Assembly: GCA_964581385.1 (NCBI GenBank)
Contig: CAZOOK010000009.1
Location: forward strand, 62,001-126,000
Reading direction: 5' to 3'
Length of the DNA stretch: 64,000 nt
DNA from: CAZOOK01 sp964581385
GTDB taxonomy: Bacteria > Pseudomonadota > Gammaproteobacteria > Nevskiales > Nevskiaceae
Every line of letters begins with the position of its first letter. The stretch's first letter is position 1. The notes under the pieces were generated by a model that saw nothing but the letters and a program-made list of their open reading frames with translations, had not been told where the DNA came from and made no database searches. A program made the position numbers and the translations under genes. Below are positions 1 to 9,500 of the stretch, piece after piece.

Positions 1-104
1 GTGGACTGTGTCTTGTGCAGATGTCCCGAAGCTTGCGCATAGCCGCCGGTCTCGACAACCGCGACTAGTGCACGCCACTGCCCCAGAGATATTTTCGGTC
101 CCAT
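1..104 (-). CDS. LysR-family transcriptional regulator, N-terminal fragment (cut by window start)
   Basis: Reading the minus strand from the ATG at 104-102 gives about 34 residues before the window ends, beginning MGPKISLGQWRALVAVVE and continuing TGGYAQASGHLHKTQS. This is the first part of a LysR-type winged helix-turn-helix: a leading helix (WRALVAVVETGGYAQAS) followed by the turn and the start of the recognition helix. The gene runs out of the window to the left. It is divergent from azoR with 107 bp between the two starts, the classic layout in which a LysR protein controls the neighbouring gene, so regulation of azoR is a reasonable inference. The effector cannot be told from this fragment. 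Confidence 0.82.
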   Translation of the reverse strand, partial: MGPKISLGQWRALVAVVETGGYAQASGHLHKTQS

Positions 105-211
105 TATGATCGATCCATTCGATTGGTATTTGCGAAAAATTCCGCTTTTTTATCGATTATAGCAACCATAGAGTGTGTCAGGCCCATTCCACGGCTTCGA
201 CGGAGTACACC

Positions 212-814
212 ATGAAGACCATCCTGCAGATCAACACCAGTCTGTTTTCCGAGGCTGGCAATTCGAGCCAGCTCGCCGACACACTGGTTCAAAATTTGCG
301 TGCGCACCATGCGGACAGCCGCGTAGTCGTGCGCGACCTCGCCAGGCAGCCTTTGCCTCACCTCGATGCGGCGCGCTTCACCGCGCTGATCAGCAGGCCG
401 GAGCAGCGCACGCCTGAACAGCAAACGGTCATCGATGAATCCGATGCGCTGATCACGGAGATCAGGTCGGCTGATGTCGTTGTGCTCGGACTGCCGATGT
501 ATAACTTTGGAGTCCCTTCGCAACTCAAGGCTTACTTCGATCATCTGGCGCGCGCCGGCGTTACCTTCCGTTACACCGCGAGCGGCCCCGAGGGATTGAT
601 CGGTGATCGCAAGGTTTACGTCCTTGCGGCGCGCGGTGGTCTTTCCCGAGGCACGCCGGCTGACACTGAAACTGGCTTCGTGCGGACGTTTCTGAACTTC
701 CTCGGCATTCACGACATCGAGTTCATTTACGCGGAGGGGCTTAATATCAGTGCGGATTCGAAGAGTACCGCGCTGGCGGAGGCCACCGCCGTCATCGAAC
801 GGCTGGCGGCTTGA
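212..814 (+). CDS. azoR: FMN-dependent NADH:quinone oxidoreductase / azoreductase
   Basis: A 200-residue flavodoxin-fold protein of the AzoR (AcpD) family, which uses NAD(P)H and FMN to reduce quinones and azo compounds by two electrons in the cytoplasm. The N-terminal strand and loop (MKTILQINTSLF) and the PMYNFGVPSQLKAYFDHLAR segment, which packs against the flavin in the family, are both present. Length matches E. coli AzoR (about 201 residues). I chose the ATG at 212 because it begins the conserved first strand; upstream in-frame sequence is not family-like. The gene lies divergent from a LysR regulator and 21 bp before a pirin gene, so azoR and pirin probably share a transcript answering electrophile or quinone stress. 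Confidence 0.92.
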   Translation: MKTILQINTSLFSEAGNSSQLADTLVQNLRAHHADSRVVVRDLARQPLPHLDAARFTALISRPEQRTPEQQTVIDESDALITEIRSADVVVLGLPMYNFGVPSQLKAYFDHLARAGVTFRYTASGPEGLIGDRKVYVLAARGGLSRGTPADTETGFVRTFLNFLGIHDIEFIYAEGLNISADSKSTALAEATAVIERLAA

Positions 815-835
815 GCGGATTCACAGGAGATCACC

Positions 836-1714
836 ATGAGTATTCGTACCCTTAAGCAAATAATCCCAGCAATCGCTACTTCTGATGGCGCTGGCGTGAA
901 GCTGCGCCGCAGTATCGGCGCCACGAACAATCTGCGGCTAGATCCGTTCCTGATGCTGGACGAATTCGGCACCGAGAATCCAGACGACTACATCGCCGGC
1001 TTCCCGTCGCATCCGCATCGCGGCTTCGAGACCGTGACCTACATGCTCGACGGCCACATGCTGCATCAGGATCACCTCGGCAATCGCGGCGATCTAAAGA
1101 GCGGCGATGTGCAGTGGATGACGGCCGCGCGCGGCATTATCCATTCGGAAATGCCGCAGCAGACCGAAGGACGCATGCGTGGTTTCCAGTTGTGGATCAA
1201 TCTGCCGGCCCGCGAAAAGATGAAGCCCGCGAGTTATCGCGATATTCCTGCCGCCAGTATTCCGGTGGTGTCACTGCCGGATGGCGGTAAATTGAAAGTG
1301 ATTGCCGGCGAAGCGTTGGTCGACGGCGTCAGAACCGCGGGGCCGATCATAGGGTTGAGCACGCAGCCTATTTATTTCGATGTAGATCTGCCGGCGGGGA
1401 CTACATTCAGGCATCCACTGCCCGCTACGCACAATGCATTTGCGTACGTTTATGAAGGTGACGTTCGCATTGGTCCGGAAGAATCGGCGAAGTCTCTGCA
1501 TCGACATGGTGCCGGCATCCTTTCCGCTGGAGACGAGGCGGTGTTCAGAGCCGGCGCAGATGGCGCGCGATTCGTGTTGCTTGCCGGCAAGCCCTTGAAC
1601 GAACCGGTGGTGCAATACGGTCCTTTCGTGATGAATACGCGTGACGAGATCGAGCAGGCGATCCAGGACTACCAGAATGGAACGCTCGCCGCGCCGGCGG
1701 ACGTGAGCGCCTAG
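836..1714 (+). CDS. Pirin family protein (cupin, possible quercetinase)
   Basis: A 292-residue bicupin of the pirin family. The N-terminal cupin carries the metal ligands expected from human pirin and E. coli YhhW: His59 and His61 in SHPHRGFETVTY, and His103 and Glu105 in ARGIIHSEMPQ. The second cupin (about residues 180-275) ends in the usual KPLNEPVVQYGPFVMNT segment. Some bacterial pirins oxidise flavonoids such as quercetin, others act on protein partners; the substrate here is unknown. A ribosome-binding site (AGGAGAT) sits just upstream of ATG 836. It follows azoR closely and probably belongs to the same stress-related unit. Confidence 0.9.
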   Translation: MSIRTLKQIIPAIATSDGAGVKLRRSIGATNNLRLDPFLMLDEFGTENPDDYIAGFPSHPHRGFETVTYMLDGHMLHQDHLGNRGDLKSGDVQWMTAARGIIHSEMPQQTEGRMRGFQLWINLPAREKMKPASYRDIPAASIPVVSLPDGGKLKVIAGEALVDGVRTAGPIIGLSTQPIYFDVDLPAGTTFRHPLPATHNAFAYVYEGDVRIGPEESAKSLHRHGAGILSAGDEAVFRAGADGARFVLLAGKPLNEPVVQYGPFVMNTRDEIEQAIQDYQNGTLAAPADVSA

Positions 1715-1880
1715 CGCTGACCCTGGCGGAATTTTCGCGACGAACGGTAGCAATATCCGGCGGCAGCGGCGCTGCCGGATACGCCGAGCCACGAGACATC
1801 GGGATGAACATACGCTACAGTATGGTAATGAGATGCTCGTCCTCCCGGACGCGCCGCAACCGCCACGCTGGAGATTTCGT

Positions 1881-3668
1881 ATGGGTCAGTACACTGCGCC
1901 GCTGCGCGACATGCAATTCGTGCTTCACGAATTGCTGGGTGTCGAAAAAGAATTGAAGGCCCTCCCGCCGCACGCAGAAATCGACGCGGACACGATTAAC
2001 CAGGTGATCGAGGAAGCTGCCAAGTTCTGCCAGTCGGTGGTGTTCCCACTGAACCAGTCCGGCGATGCCGAAGGCTGCACGTACAAGGGTGACGGCGTTG
2101 TCAGCGCGCCGAAGGGCTTCAAGGAGGCCTATCAGCAATACGTGGAAGGCGGCTGGCCGGCATTGTCCTGCGACCCGGCATTCGGCGGTCAAGGGCTGCC
2201 GGTGACCATCAATAACATTCTCTACGAAATGCTGAACTCGTCGAATCAGGCGTGGACGATGTATCCGGGCCTGTCGCATGGTGCCTACGAGTGTCTGCAC
2301 GAGCACGGCACGCCGGAGCAGCAGAAGACCTATTTGCCGAAGCTGGTGTCGGGCGAGTGGACTGGCACGATGTGCCTCACCGAACCGCATTGCGGCACTG
2401 ATCTCGGCATCCTGCGCTCCAAGGCAGAGCCGCTCGGCGACGGTAGTTACTCGATCAGCGGCACCAAGATTTTCATCTCCAGTGGTGAACACGATTTGTC
2501 GAAGAACATCGTGCACCTTGTGCTCGCGCGACTGCCGGACGCGCCGCAAGGCACCAAAGGCATCTCGCTGTTCATCGTGCCGAAGTTCATCCCGGATGCG
2601 AAAGGCGACGCCGGCGCCCGCAACGGCGTCAAGTGCGGCTCCATCGAACACAAGATGGGCATCCACGCCAATTCCACGTGCGTGATAAATCTCGACAACG
2701 CGAAAGGCTGGCTGATCGGCCAACCGAACAAAGGTCTCAACGCCATGTTCGTGATGATGAACGCGGCGCGCCTTGGTGTCGGGATGCAGTCGCTCGGCCT
2801 CACCGAAGTCGCCTATCAGAATTCGCTGGCCTATGCGAAAGACCGATTGCAGATGCGCTCGCTGACCGGCCCGAAAGCGAAGGACAAGCCGGCCGATCCG
2901 ATCATCGTTCATCCCGACGTGCGCCGTATGCTGCTGACACAGAAGGCCTATACCGAAGGTGCGCGCGCCTTCACCTACTGGATCGCGCTGACCATTGACC
3001 GCGAGCTATCGCACCCGGATGAGAAGGTCCGCAAGGAATGCGGCGATCTGGTCGCGTTACTGACTCCGGTCGTCAAGTCCTTCATCACCGACAATGGATT
3101 CGAGTGCACAAATCTCGCCATGCAAGTGCTCGGTGGCCACGGCTATATCCGGGAATGGGGCATGGAGCAATACGTGCGCGATGCCCGCATCAACATGATT
3201 TACGAAGGTACCAATACCGTTCAGTCACTCGATCTGCTCGGCCGCAAAGTTCTGGCCGACATGGGCAAGAAGCTGATGGCATTCGGCAAGATGGTACAGA
3301 CCTTCGTCGCTGCGCAGTCCGACAAAGCGGAGATGAAGGAATTCATCGAACCACTTGCCGACATCAGCGACAAGGTGCAAAAACTGACCGCCGAGATCGG
3401 CACCAAGGCGATGAAGAATCCGGATGAAGTCGGTGCTGCCGCGGTACCGTATCTGCGGGTGGTCGGACACTTGGTCTTCTCATACTTCTGGGCGCGCATG
3501 GCGCGGTTGGCGCTCGATAAAAAGGATTCCGGCGACAAGTTCTATATCTCCAAGCTGGCGACCGCGCGTTTCTACTTCGCCAAGCTGCAGCCGGAAACGG
3601 CGATGCTGATCCGTCAGGCTCGCGCGGGTGCCCAGCCTCTGATGGAGTTGGATGCAGAGTTATTCTGA
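1881..3668 (+). CDS. Acyl-CoA dehydrogenase, large (about 600 aa) type
   Basis: A 595-residue FAD-dependent acyl-CoA dehydrogenase that introduces the alpha-beta double bond into an acyl-CoA. It belongs to the long subgroup that includes AcdB-like and DmdC-like (3-methylmercaptopropionyl-CoA) enzymes and has an extra C-terminal domain. Visible marks are the flavin/substrate segment MCLTEPHCGTDLG, the C-terminal dehydrogenase helices with QVLGGHGYIREWGMEQYVRD and the catalytic-region IYEGTNTVQSLDL. The ATG at 1881 is preferred over the in-frame ATG 48 bp upstream because family members start near MGQYTAPLRDM and GGAG precedes it. It stands alone, ended by a strong hairpin. Substrate chain length cannot be decided from sequence. 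Confidence 0.9.
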   Translation: MGQYTAPLRDMQFVLHELLGVEKELKALPPHAEIDADTINQVIEEAAKFCQSVVFPLNQSGDAEGCTYKGDGVVSAPKGFKEAYQQYVEGGWPALSCDPAFGGQGLPVTINNILYEMLNSSNQAWTMYPGLSHGAYECLHEHGTPEQQKTYLPKLVSGEWTGTMCLTEPHCGTDLGILRSKAEPLGDGSYSISGTKIFISSGEHDLSKNIVHLVLARLPDAPQGTKGISLFIVPKFIPDAKGDAGARNGVKCGSIEHKMGIHANSTCVINLDNAKGWLIGQPNKGLNAMFVMMNAARLGVGMQSLGLTEVAYQNSLAYAKDRLQMRSLTGPKAKDKPADPIIVHPDVRRMLLTQKAYTEGARAFTYWIALTIDRELSHPDEKVRKECGDLVALLTPVVKSFITDNGFECTNLAMQVLGGHGYIREWGMEQYVRDARINMIYEGTNTVQSLDLLGRKVLADMGKKLMAFGKMVQTFVAAQSDKAEMKEFIEPLADISDKVQKLTAEIGTKAMKNPDEVGAAAVPYLRVVGHLVFSYFWARMARLALDKKDSGDKFYISKLATARFYFAKLQPETAMLIRQARAGAQPLMELDAELF

Positions 3669-3694
3669 TTGCGCGGTACGGCGTTAAAACAGCA

Positions 3695-3724
3695 AAAGCC
3701 ATCCGCAGAGCGGGTGGCTTTTTT
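3695..3724. terminator. Rho-independent terminator, likely bidirectional
   Basis: A 12-bp stem (3695-3706 with 3712-3723, one G-T pair) around a 5-nt loop, ending in a T run on the plus strand and an A run at the left that gives a T run on the minus strand. It lies 27 bp after the acyl-CoA dehydrogenase and about 185 bp after the end of the opposing DUF3429 gene, so it can serve both. Confidence 0.85.
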
Positions 3725-3908
3725 GGTGATGTTATAGTTCGCGTACCCAATGGGCGCGTCTATGAGTGAGCATTAATTATTTATATTGTTTCCGGCGTCC
3801 TCCCGAGTTCAGTAGCGCTCGAGTTTAGAGTCCGTGGATATAAGAATTAACGATCACTACGCCTAAACCTCCTTATCATTGAAGTGCAGTTGAACAAGCG
3901 CTCCCGCG

Positions 3909-4343
3909 TCACACATGGAGCAGCAATCGCCAACTAATTGTCACCAGCACCCCGGCCGTTAGCGTTGAGCGCAACGCGAAATAGCCGCTGAGCGGATCCA
4001 GCACCCGTTCCCGCCAGATTTCGGCAAGCACCAACAATAGGTATACCACCGCCAGCGCCAGGAGCTCCTGGCGGAAAGGCAGCAATGACGCGCCCCAGGT
4101 CAACATCATCAGCACAGCGGACATCGCCATGCCGATCATGCCGTTGGTCCCTTCGGACACGATCAGCGCGAGTCCCCAGAAAGTGCCGGACATGAAACAC
4201 GCGATCATCACTGCATAGGAAACCCAGACCCGGTCGAGCCAGGCGGGCGCGGTTGTCGGGGACAGCGTGAACCACAGCGGCGCTGCGATAAAAGGAATCA
4301 GGCCGGCGTAACCAAGCAAAAACACCAGCGGCGGCAGCCTCAT
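3909..4343 (-). CDS. DUF3429 family membrane protein
   Basis: A 144-residue integral membrane protein with about four to five hydrophobic helices. The second helix holds SYAVMIACFMSGTFWGLAL, resembling the 'Y-x-A-x-I-x-x-F-x-x-G-x-x-W/F-G' signature of the DUF3429 family, whose function is unknown. It is the last gene of a minus-strand group with the ArsC-like protein (45 bp upstream), GST and MBL hydrolase. GAGGAGAAC provides a clear ribosome-binding site just before the start. Confidence 0.75.
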   Translation of the reverse strand: MRLPPLVFLLGYAGLIPFIAAPLWFTLSPTTAPAWLDRVWVSYAVMIACFMSGTFWGLALIVSEGTNGMIGMAMSAVLMMLTWGASLLPFRQELLALAVVYLLLVLAEIWRERVLDPLSGYFALRSTLTAGVLVTISWRLLLHV

Positions 4344-4388
4344 CGTGTTCTCCTCGAAAATTCAGGGTCAGTCCGCAGACTGATGAGT

Positions 4389-4748
4389 CTATCCGGTCAG
4401 CAGATCGCGTACCGCTTCCGGTGGCCGGCCGATCCGCGCCGACTTTGCCGCCACGACCACAGGCCGTTCGATCAGCACCGGATTATCGGCAAGCAAGCGC
4501 AACCATTCGGCGCGACCGCGGGTATCGCTCTTGGCAATGCCAAGCGCTTTTGCCTCCGGTTCCCGGTAGCGGACCAGCGCCTGTGGCTCAATGCCGAGCT
4601 TGCGGCAGATGGCGTCGAGTTCCGCCGTGTTCGGCGGAGTCTTCAGGTATTCGATCACTTCCGGCTCGACGCCTGCGTCGCGCAGCAGTTGCAAGGTTTC
4701 ACGGCTCTTCGAGCAGCGTGGATTGTGATAGATCGTGAGTGTCACCAC
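4389..4748 (-). CDS. arsC: Arsenate reductase, glutaredoxin-coupled ArsC family
   Basis: A 119-residue ArsC/Spx-fold protein. Cys12 lies in the YHNPRCSKSRE loop, the nucleophile that forms the arseno-thiol adduct, and the three arginines that bind the oxyanion in E. coli ArsC are present at about Arg60 (ALVRYRE), Arg95 (IERPVVV) and Arg108 (IGRPPE). This supports glutaredoxin/glutathione-dependent arsenate reduction in the cytoplasm. No arsR, arsB or acr3 gene is nearby. Instead the neighbours are a GST and an MBL hydrolase, so a general thiol-redox role remains possible. The length is slightly shorter than the plasmid R773 enzyme and typical of the chromosomal type. Confidence 0.85.
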   Translation of the reverse strand: MVTLTIYHNPRCSKSRETLQLLRDAGVEPEVIEYLKTPPNTAELDAICRKLGIEPQALVRYREPEAKALGIAKSDTRGRAEWLRLLADNPVLIERPVVVAAKSARIGRPPEAVRDLLTG

Positions 4749-4833
4749 TGGCTCCGGTCAACGTCAATGCGATAGCAGCGAGGAAAGGCGGCGACTGCGG
4801 AACCGGCGAGTGTCATGCGCTCGAGTCGAGGTT

Positions 4834-5613
4834 TTAGCGGCTTTTCGCCTTGGCTACGCGATGCCGGCGATAGATATCGCGCACCCATTCCAGCGCCGGG
4901 CGTTGTGCCCATTCGGTAGCGACCGGCCCGACAAAGTCGCGATACACCTGCGAACCATAGGCCGGATGCTGTTCCGGAGCCGCGATTGGTGCGAGCAATG
5001 CGCAGGCGCTGATGTCGGCCACGGTCAGGCGATTGCCGATCAGATAACGGCGATTGCCGACGATGCGGGCTTCGATCACATCCAGCGCCTCGCCGATGAC
5101 GGTGCGCGAGCGTTCGACATTGGCCGGTGTCACGCGTGACAGACGTGCCAGCAACGTGCGTTCCAGCGGAAACATGGCGCGCAGCGCTGCGCGCTGCAGC
5201 AGGTTGGCATCGAGTCCCCACAGGCGCAATAAATCGTCACGGCGATGCATGCGCTGCGCGTACACGAAGCGGGTGACATGCGCGCCGACACGTCCGGACC
5301 GCTTTTCGATTTCCAGCACTTCTTCGCGCAGTACCTTGTTGGCAGGAATCAGGCCGCAGGCATTCAACTGCGCACGATGCGTGCGCTCCAGCCAGGCGGT
5401 GATCCTCACGCTGTCCTGAATGACTTCGTCGCCCGTGCGCAGGATTGGTACCGAGGTGCCGCGCCCGTGCGTCAGCCGCAGGTTGTGCGGAATATGCAGG
5501 AATGGGGTCAGTCGAGTTTCGCGATAGGGAAGGCCGAGCGCATCGAGTGTCCAGCGCGTCTTTTCGCTGAAATGCGAAATGGAGAACGTGAACAGTTCGA
5601 GTTTCGGATCCAA
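4834..5613 (-). CDS. Glutathione S-transferase family protein
   Basis: A 259-residue GST-like protein. The N-terminal thioredoxin-fold domain (about residues 1-80) reads LFTFSISHFSEKTRWTLDAL, with SHFSEKTRW in the place of the usual catalytic Ser/Cys loop, and has the cis-Pro segment GTSVPILRTGDEVIQDS that holds glutathione. An all-helical C-terminal domain follows (about 90-240). It starts 4 bp after the stop of the MBL hydrolase upstream on the same strand, so the two are co-transcribed and probably translationally coupled. The linked hydrolase is of the glyoxalase II fold, consistent with thiol-dependent detoxification, but the substrate is unknown. Confidence 0.85.
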   Translation of the reverse strand: MDPKLELFTFSISHFSEKTRWTLDALGLPYRETRLTPFLHIPHNLRLTHGRGTSVPILRTGDEVIQDSVRITAWLERTHRAQLNACGLIPANKVLREEVLEIEKRSGRVGAHVTRFVYAQRMHRRDDLLRLWGLDANLLQRAALRAMFPLERTLLARLSRVTPANVERSRTVIGEALDVIEARIVGNRRYLIGNRLTVADISACALLAPIAAPEQHPAYGSQVYRDFVGPVATEWAQRPALEWVRDIYRRHRVAKAKSR

Positions 5614-5617
5614 GGAT

Positions 5618-6277
5618 TCAATTTCCGGCGGCGTTATCAGCGACGTAGGGGTTAGTCATACGCTCGCGTCCGAACGTCGATAGTGGGCCATGTCCCGGCA
5701 CAAAGGTGATCTCATCCCCGAGCGGGAACAGTTTCTGACGGATAGAACGGATCAGATCGCCATGGTTGCCGCGTGGAAAGTCGGTGCGCCCAATCGAACC
5801 CTGAAACAGCACATCGCCGACGAACGCAGCATGCGCCGGGGCGTTATAGAAAACGACATGGCCCGGTGTGTGCCCGGGACAATGAATCACATCGAAACTT
5901 AGACCGCCGACGGTGACCTTGTCGCCTTCGTGCAGCCAGCGATCCGGCGTAAAGCTGCGGCATGGTGGAAAGCCATACTGGCGCGCGGCCTGCGGCATCA
6001 TATCGATCCAGAACTTGTCATCCTCATGTGGCCCTTCCACCGGCAGCTTCAGTTTTTCGGAGATCTCACGTACCGCCCCGGCGTGGTCGAGGTGGCCATG
6101 TGTCACCAGCAGCTTTTCGAGCTGCACGCCGTTGTGGCGCACCCGCTCCAGCAAATGCTCGGCGTCGCCGCCAGCATCGACCAGCGTCCCTTTCATGGTG
6201 TCGGCATCCCAGACCAGCGAGCAATTCTGCTCGAATGAGGTGACCGGAATGACCTCGCACTTAAGTTTGTTTTCCAT
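5618..6277 (-). CDS. MBL-fold metallo-hydrolase, GloB/YcbL-like
   Basis: A 219-residue metallo-beta-lactamase-fold enzyme close to E. coli YcbL, a type II glyoxalase-like hydrolase of thioesters such as S-lactoylglutathione. The metal-binding motif THGHLDHAG is at about residues 59-67, further ligands are in CPGHTPGHV and DVLFQGSIGRTDFPRGN, and the last His is in VPGHGPLSTFGRE. It is shorter than true GloB (about 250 residues) because it lacks the C-terminal substrate domain. It leads a minus-strand group with GST, ArsC-like and DUF3429 genes. Confidence 0.88.
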   Translation of the reverse strand: MENKLKCEVIPVTSFEQNCSLVWDADTMKGTLVDAGGDAEHLLERVRHNGVQLEKLLVTHGHLDHAGAVREISEKLKLPVEGPHEDDKFWIDMMPQAARQYGFPPCRSFTPDRWLHEGDKVTVGGLSFDVIHCPGHTPGHVVFYNAPAHAAFVGDVLFQGSIGRTDFPRGNHGDLIRSIRQKLFPLGDEITFVPGHGPLSTFGRERMTNPYVADNAAGN

Positions 6278-6512
6278 GGATACGCGAACGCTCGGGACAT
6301 TGGATAGCCTCGCTATTGTGCCCTAGTGTAGTGCTTCGTAATTGAGGGGACTCGTGAAATCGATGGATTTGGCTGTCCGGCAAGGCACGATCCCGCTGCC
6401 GTATCGCGCATACGGCAAGGGAGCCAACGCTGCGGGGCGACCAAAGACACGATTTCATGTTCCATTAATTGCGAAGCACTACTCCAGCTGCGTTGTTTGG
6501 CTTTGTTGCGGA

Positions 6513-9500
6513 TCAGGCTTGGGGAGACGGAGGCTGCAAATCCCGTCTCAAGTTCTCCACTGAAGCGATGAGCAGGCGGTAACCGGCGGTGATCTCTTTC
6601 GCATCCGACTTCGCGCCGTCCAGCCTCCCTGACAGCGCCCGTTCCTCGAGATCGCCGCAGCGGGCGGCTAGCGCGCTCACACCGGCCATCGCGCAATTCG
6701 ACCGTAGCGTGTGCGCGTACAGGCGCAGCTTGGTCAGATCGCCGTCTTCCGCCGCCGCGCTGAGTCCGTTCATGAGTCTCGGCGCATCATCGACGAAGGC
6801 ATCCAGAATCTCGAGCGCGCCTTCCAGCCCCAGAACATCCGGCAGGCGCTTCAATGCGTCCGGATTCGGCTGCTGCGCGGATACGTCCGCGGCGTTGGTG
6901 GCCACCACTTCTCCACTCCTGGGTTTGACGTCGCCTTTTTTGCGCGCGAGGGTATGAATGAGCACTTCTTCAACACCGTTTCGCTGGATAGGCTTGGTGA
7001 GGTAATCGTCCATTCCTGCGCGCAGGCATTCTTCGCGATCGCTTTCAAAAGCGCCGGCCGTCATCGCAACGATGCGCGGCTGATTCGCAACCGGCACTTG
7101 CCGGCGAATTCGCCGCGACGCTTCCAAACCATCCATGACCGGCATCTGCACATCCATGAATACGAGGTCATAGATTTTGGACTCCACCGCTCGTACCGCT
7201 TCCTCTCCATTGACCGCAACTTCTGCTTTGCAGCCCAACGTTTCCAGCATCAGCAGCGCGACTTTCTGATTGACCAGATTATCCTCGGCAAGCAGGATGC
7301 GCAGCGTCGGAAAGCGAGCCGCGTGGTCAGGTACTGCAGCCGCGATCGCCAGAGCGGCGTTGTCTGTCCGATGCAGATGATGGTTGACGATAGATTGCAA
7401 AGTGTCGAACAGTGACGATTGCCGGATCGGCTTCGGCAGTATTTCGACGAATTTGCTGTTTGCGGCGCGGCCCGCGCCGACTGAGCTGATCAGTACCAGC
7501 GGCATCTCGATCACCTTATGGATTTCGGCCGCCAGTTGCGGACCATCCATTTCGGGCATCTGATGGTCGATAAGCGCGAGGTCGAAGCGCTCTCCGGCGC
7601 GTATCCAGTCGAGTGCCTCGGTGGGCGAGGCGGTATCGCGAACGCGCATGCCCCAGGCAGCAGTTGCGGTATACAGCAGCTGCCGATTGGTGGCGCTGTC
7701 GTCGACGACCAGCAGACTCAGTCCGCTCAGCGCAGCGATAATGTTTCGTTGTTCACGCGCTGGCAATTCGGTAGCGGCGCCGCGGACGGTGAAGTAGAAA
7801 GTCGAGCCCTTGCCTTCTTCACTCTCAAGCCAGACGCGTCCCCCCATCATTTCGGCCAGCCGTTTGGAGATCGCCAATCCCAGCCCCGTACCACCGAACG
7901 TGCGCGTGGTCGTGGCGTCGATCTGGCTGAACGACTTGAACAGGCGGTCGCGCCGGTCCATGGGAATGCCGATTCCGGTGTCGCGCACGGCGAATTGGAC
8001 TTCGTGTATTCCGGTATTCAAAAGTGCGGCGCTGATGCTGACGACCACCTCGCCGCGCTCGGTAAACTTCACCGCGTTCGAAAGGTAGTTGGCAAGAATT
8101 TGTTTGACTCGGTTGCCATCCCCAATCAACCCCTCTGGCACTCCATCGCCATAGATATATGCAAGTTCTATCGATTTTCCAGAGGCTTTGTGCGTGACCA
8201 GTTCCAGCGACTCCTCGACGCAGCGCCGCAGATCAAAGGTACGCTCGTCGATTTCCATTTTTCCCGACTCGATCTTGGAGAAATCGAGAATGTCGCTGAT
8301 GACTGTAAGCAGGTGGGCGCCGCTGCTCTTGATGGTTTCAAGGAAATCCTTCTGGCGTGCATCGAGCGGTGTATCGGATAACAGTTCAGACATGCCGATG
8401 ACGGCATTCAGTGGCGTGCGGATCTCGTGGCTCATCGCGGCAAGAAAGCTGGACTTGGCCGCGTTGGCGGATTCCGCCGCGCTGAGACGCTCAAGTTTCT
8501 GCGCGAGCGCAGCCGCCGCTTCTTCCAGCACATCAATCTCGTCGGACAGGCGCGAGCCTGCCGGTGCGTCGTCAAGCAGTTCGTGCGCTTCAGCGAAGCG
8601 CTGATCCGCCATCAGCGGCAGTGCGCGCGTGACGCGGGTCAGGCGCCGCAGCACGGGTCCTACCAGAAAGACCAGCGTGAGCGCTGATACGATCAGGCCG
8701 GACAATATCGCGTAGAACATGTGCCTGAGATCTTCCGTGATCTGTATTTGGGCGTCGGTATTGTCGAGAATGAACACGACATCGAGCTGGGCGCCGGGGC
8801 TGACAATATTGCCGGGCAACGGACGAAACCGCAGGACATATTGATGATTGGCAGCGGCGATCGCGAGGCTGCTGTTGGGCGATGACGGTGGCATCGCGCG
8901 CATCTTGGCCAGTATCGGCGCCAGTACCGGCGTGTTGGTGAGCACGGGCACTCGGCGTCCCCATATGCGCAATGAGTTCGCGTTGTCTGCGCGCCCGTCA
9001 TCGCGGACTAACAGGGCGGCATCCGCTCCCGCAAGATGTCTGAACGTCTGCAATACGTCGGCAGCCATCTGTCCGATGATGACGATGATTTCACGGCCCT
9101 CGCTGTCAAATGCCGGAACAAACGCGTAGAGAACGCATTCGGGCGCGCAGGTCAGCTCTATCGCCGGCTGGTGAGTGGTGGTGACGCGGCCAAGCAGAGT
9201 GGCGAATTCGGCGGGTCTGTTGAAGCGAGTGGCGGACCAGGTTGCCAGCGTCTTGCCATCCAGCGTGGCGTATTCGAGCAGGGTCAGCGCGGACAATAGC
9301 TCGGGAGAAATCGACGCATTCGCCAAAGCATTGCCGGATAACCGGCGAGCGCTCGTGGCCGCTGCCATCTGTGTGGCGAGGCGCGTGAGCTCGTCGCCGG
9401 ATCTCTCCAGGAGTGCGTCGAAGCGCCGGTCAATGCGTTCCATCCGTGCGCTGAGGTCGCGCTGATTCTGCTGCGTGAGACTGCTGTAGCCGAGATAACC

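Noticed and set aside
104..712. Minus-strand open frame of 202 residues over azoR
   Set aside because: It is antisense to a clear AzoR protein, rich in Arg and without family features. Only the LysR start at its very edge (a different frame) is real.
1815..2912. Minus-strand open frame of 365 residues over the acyl-CoA dehydrogenase
   Set aside because: It is a high-GC antisense shadow of a conserved enzyme, with no domain or ribosome-binding support.
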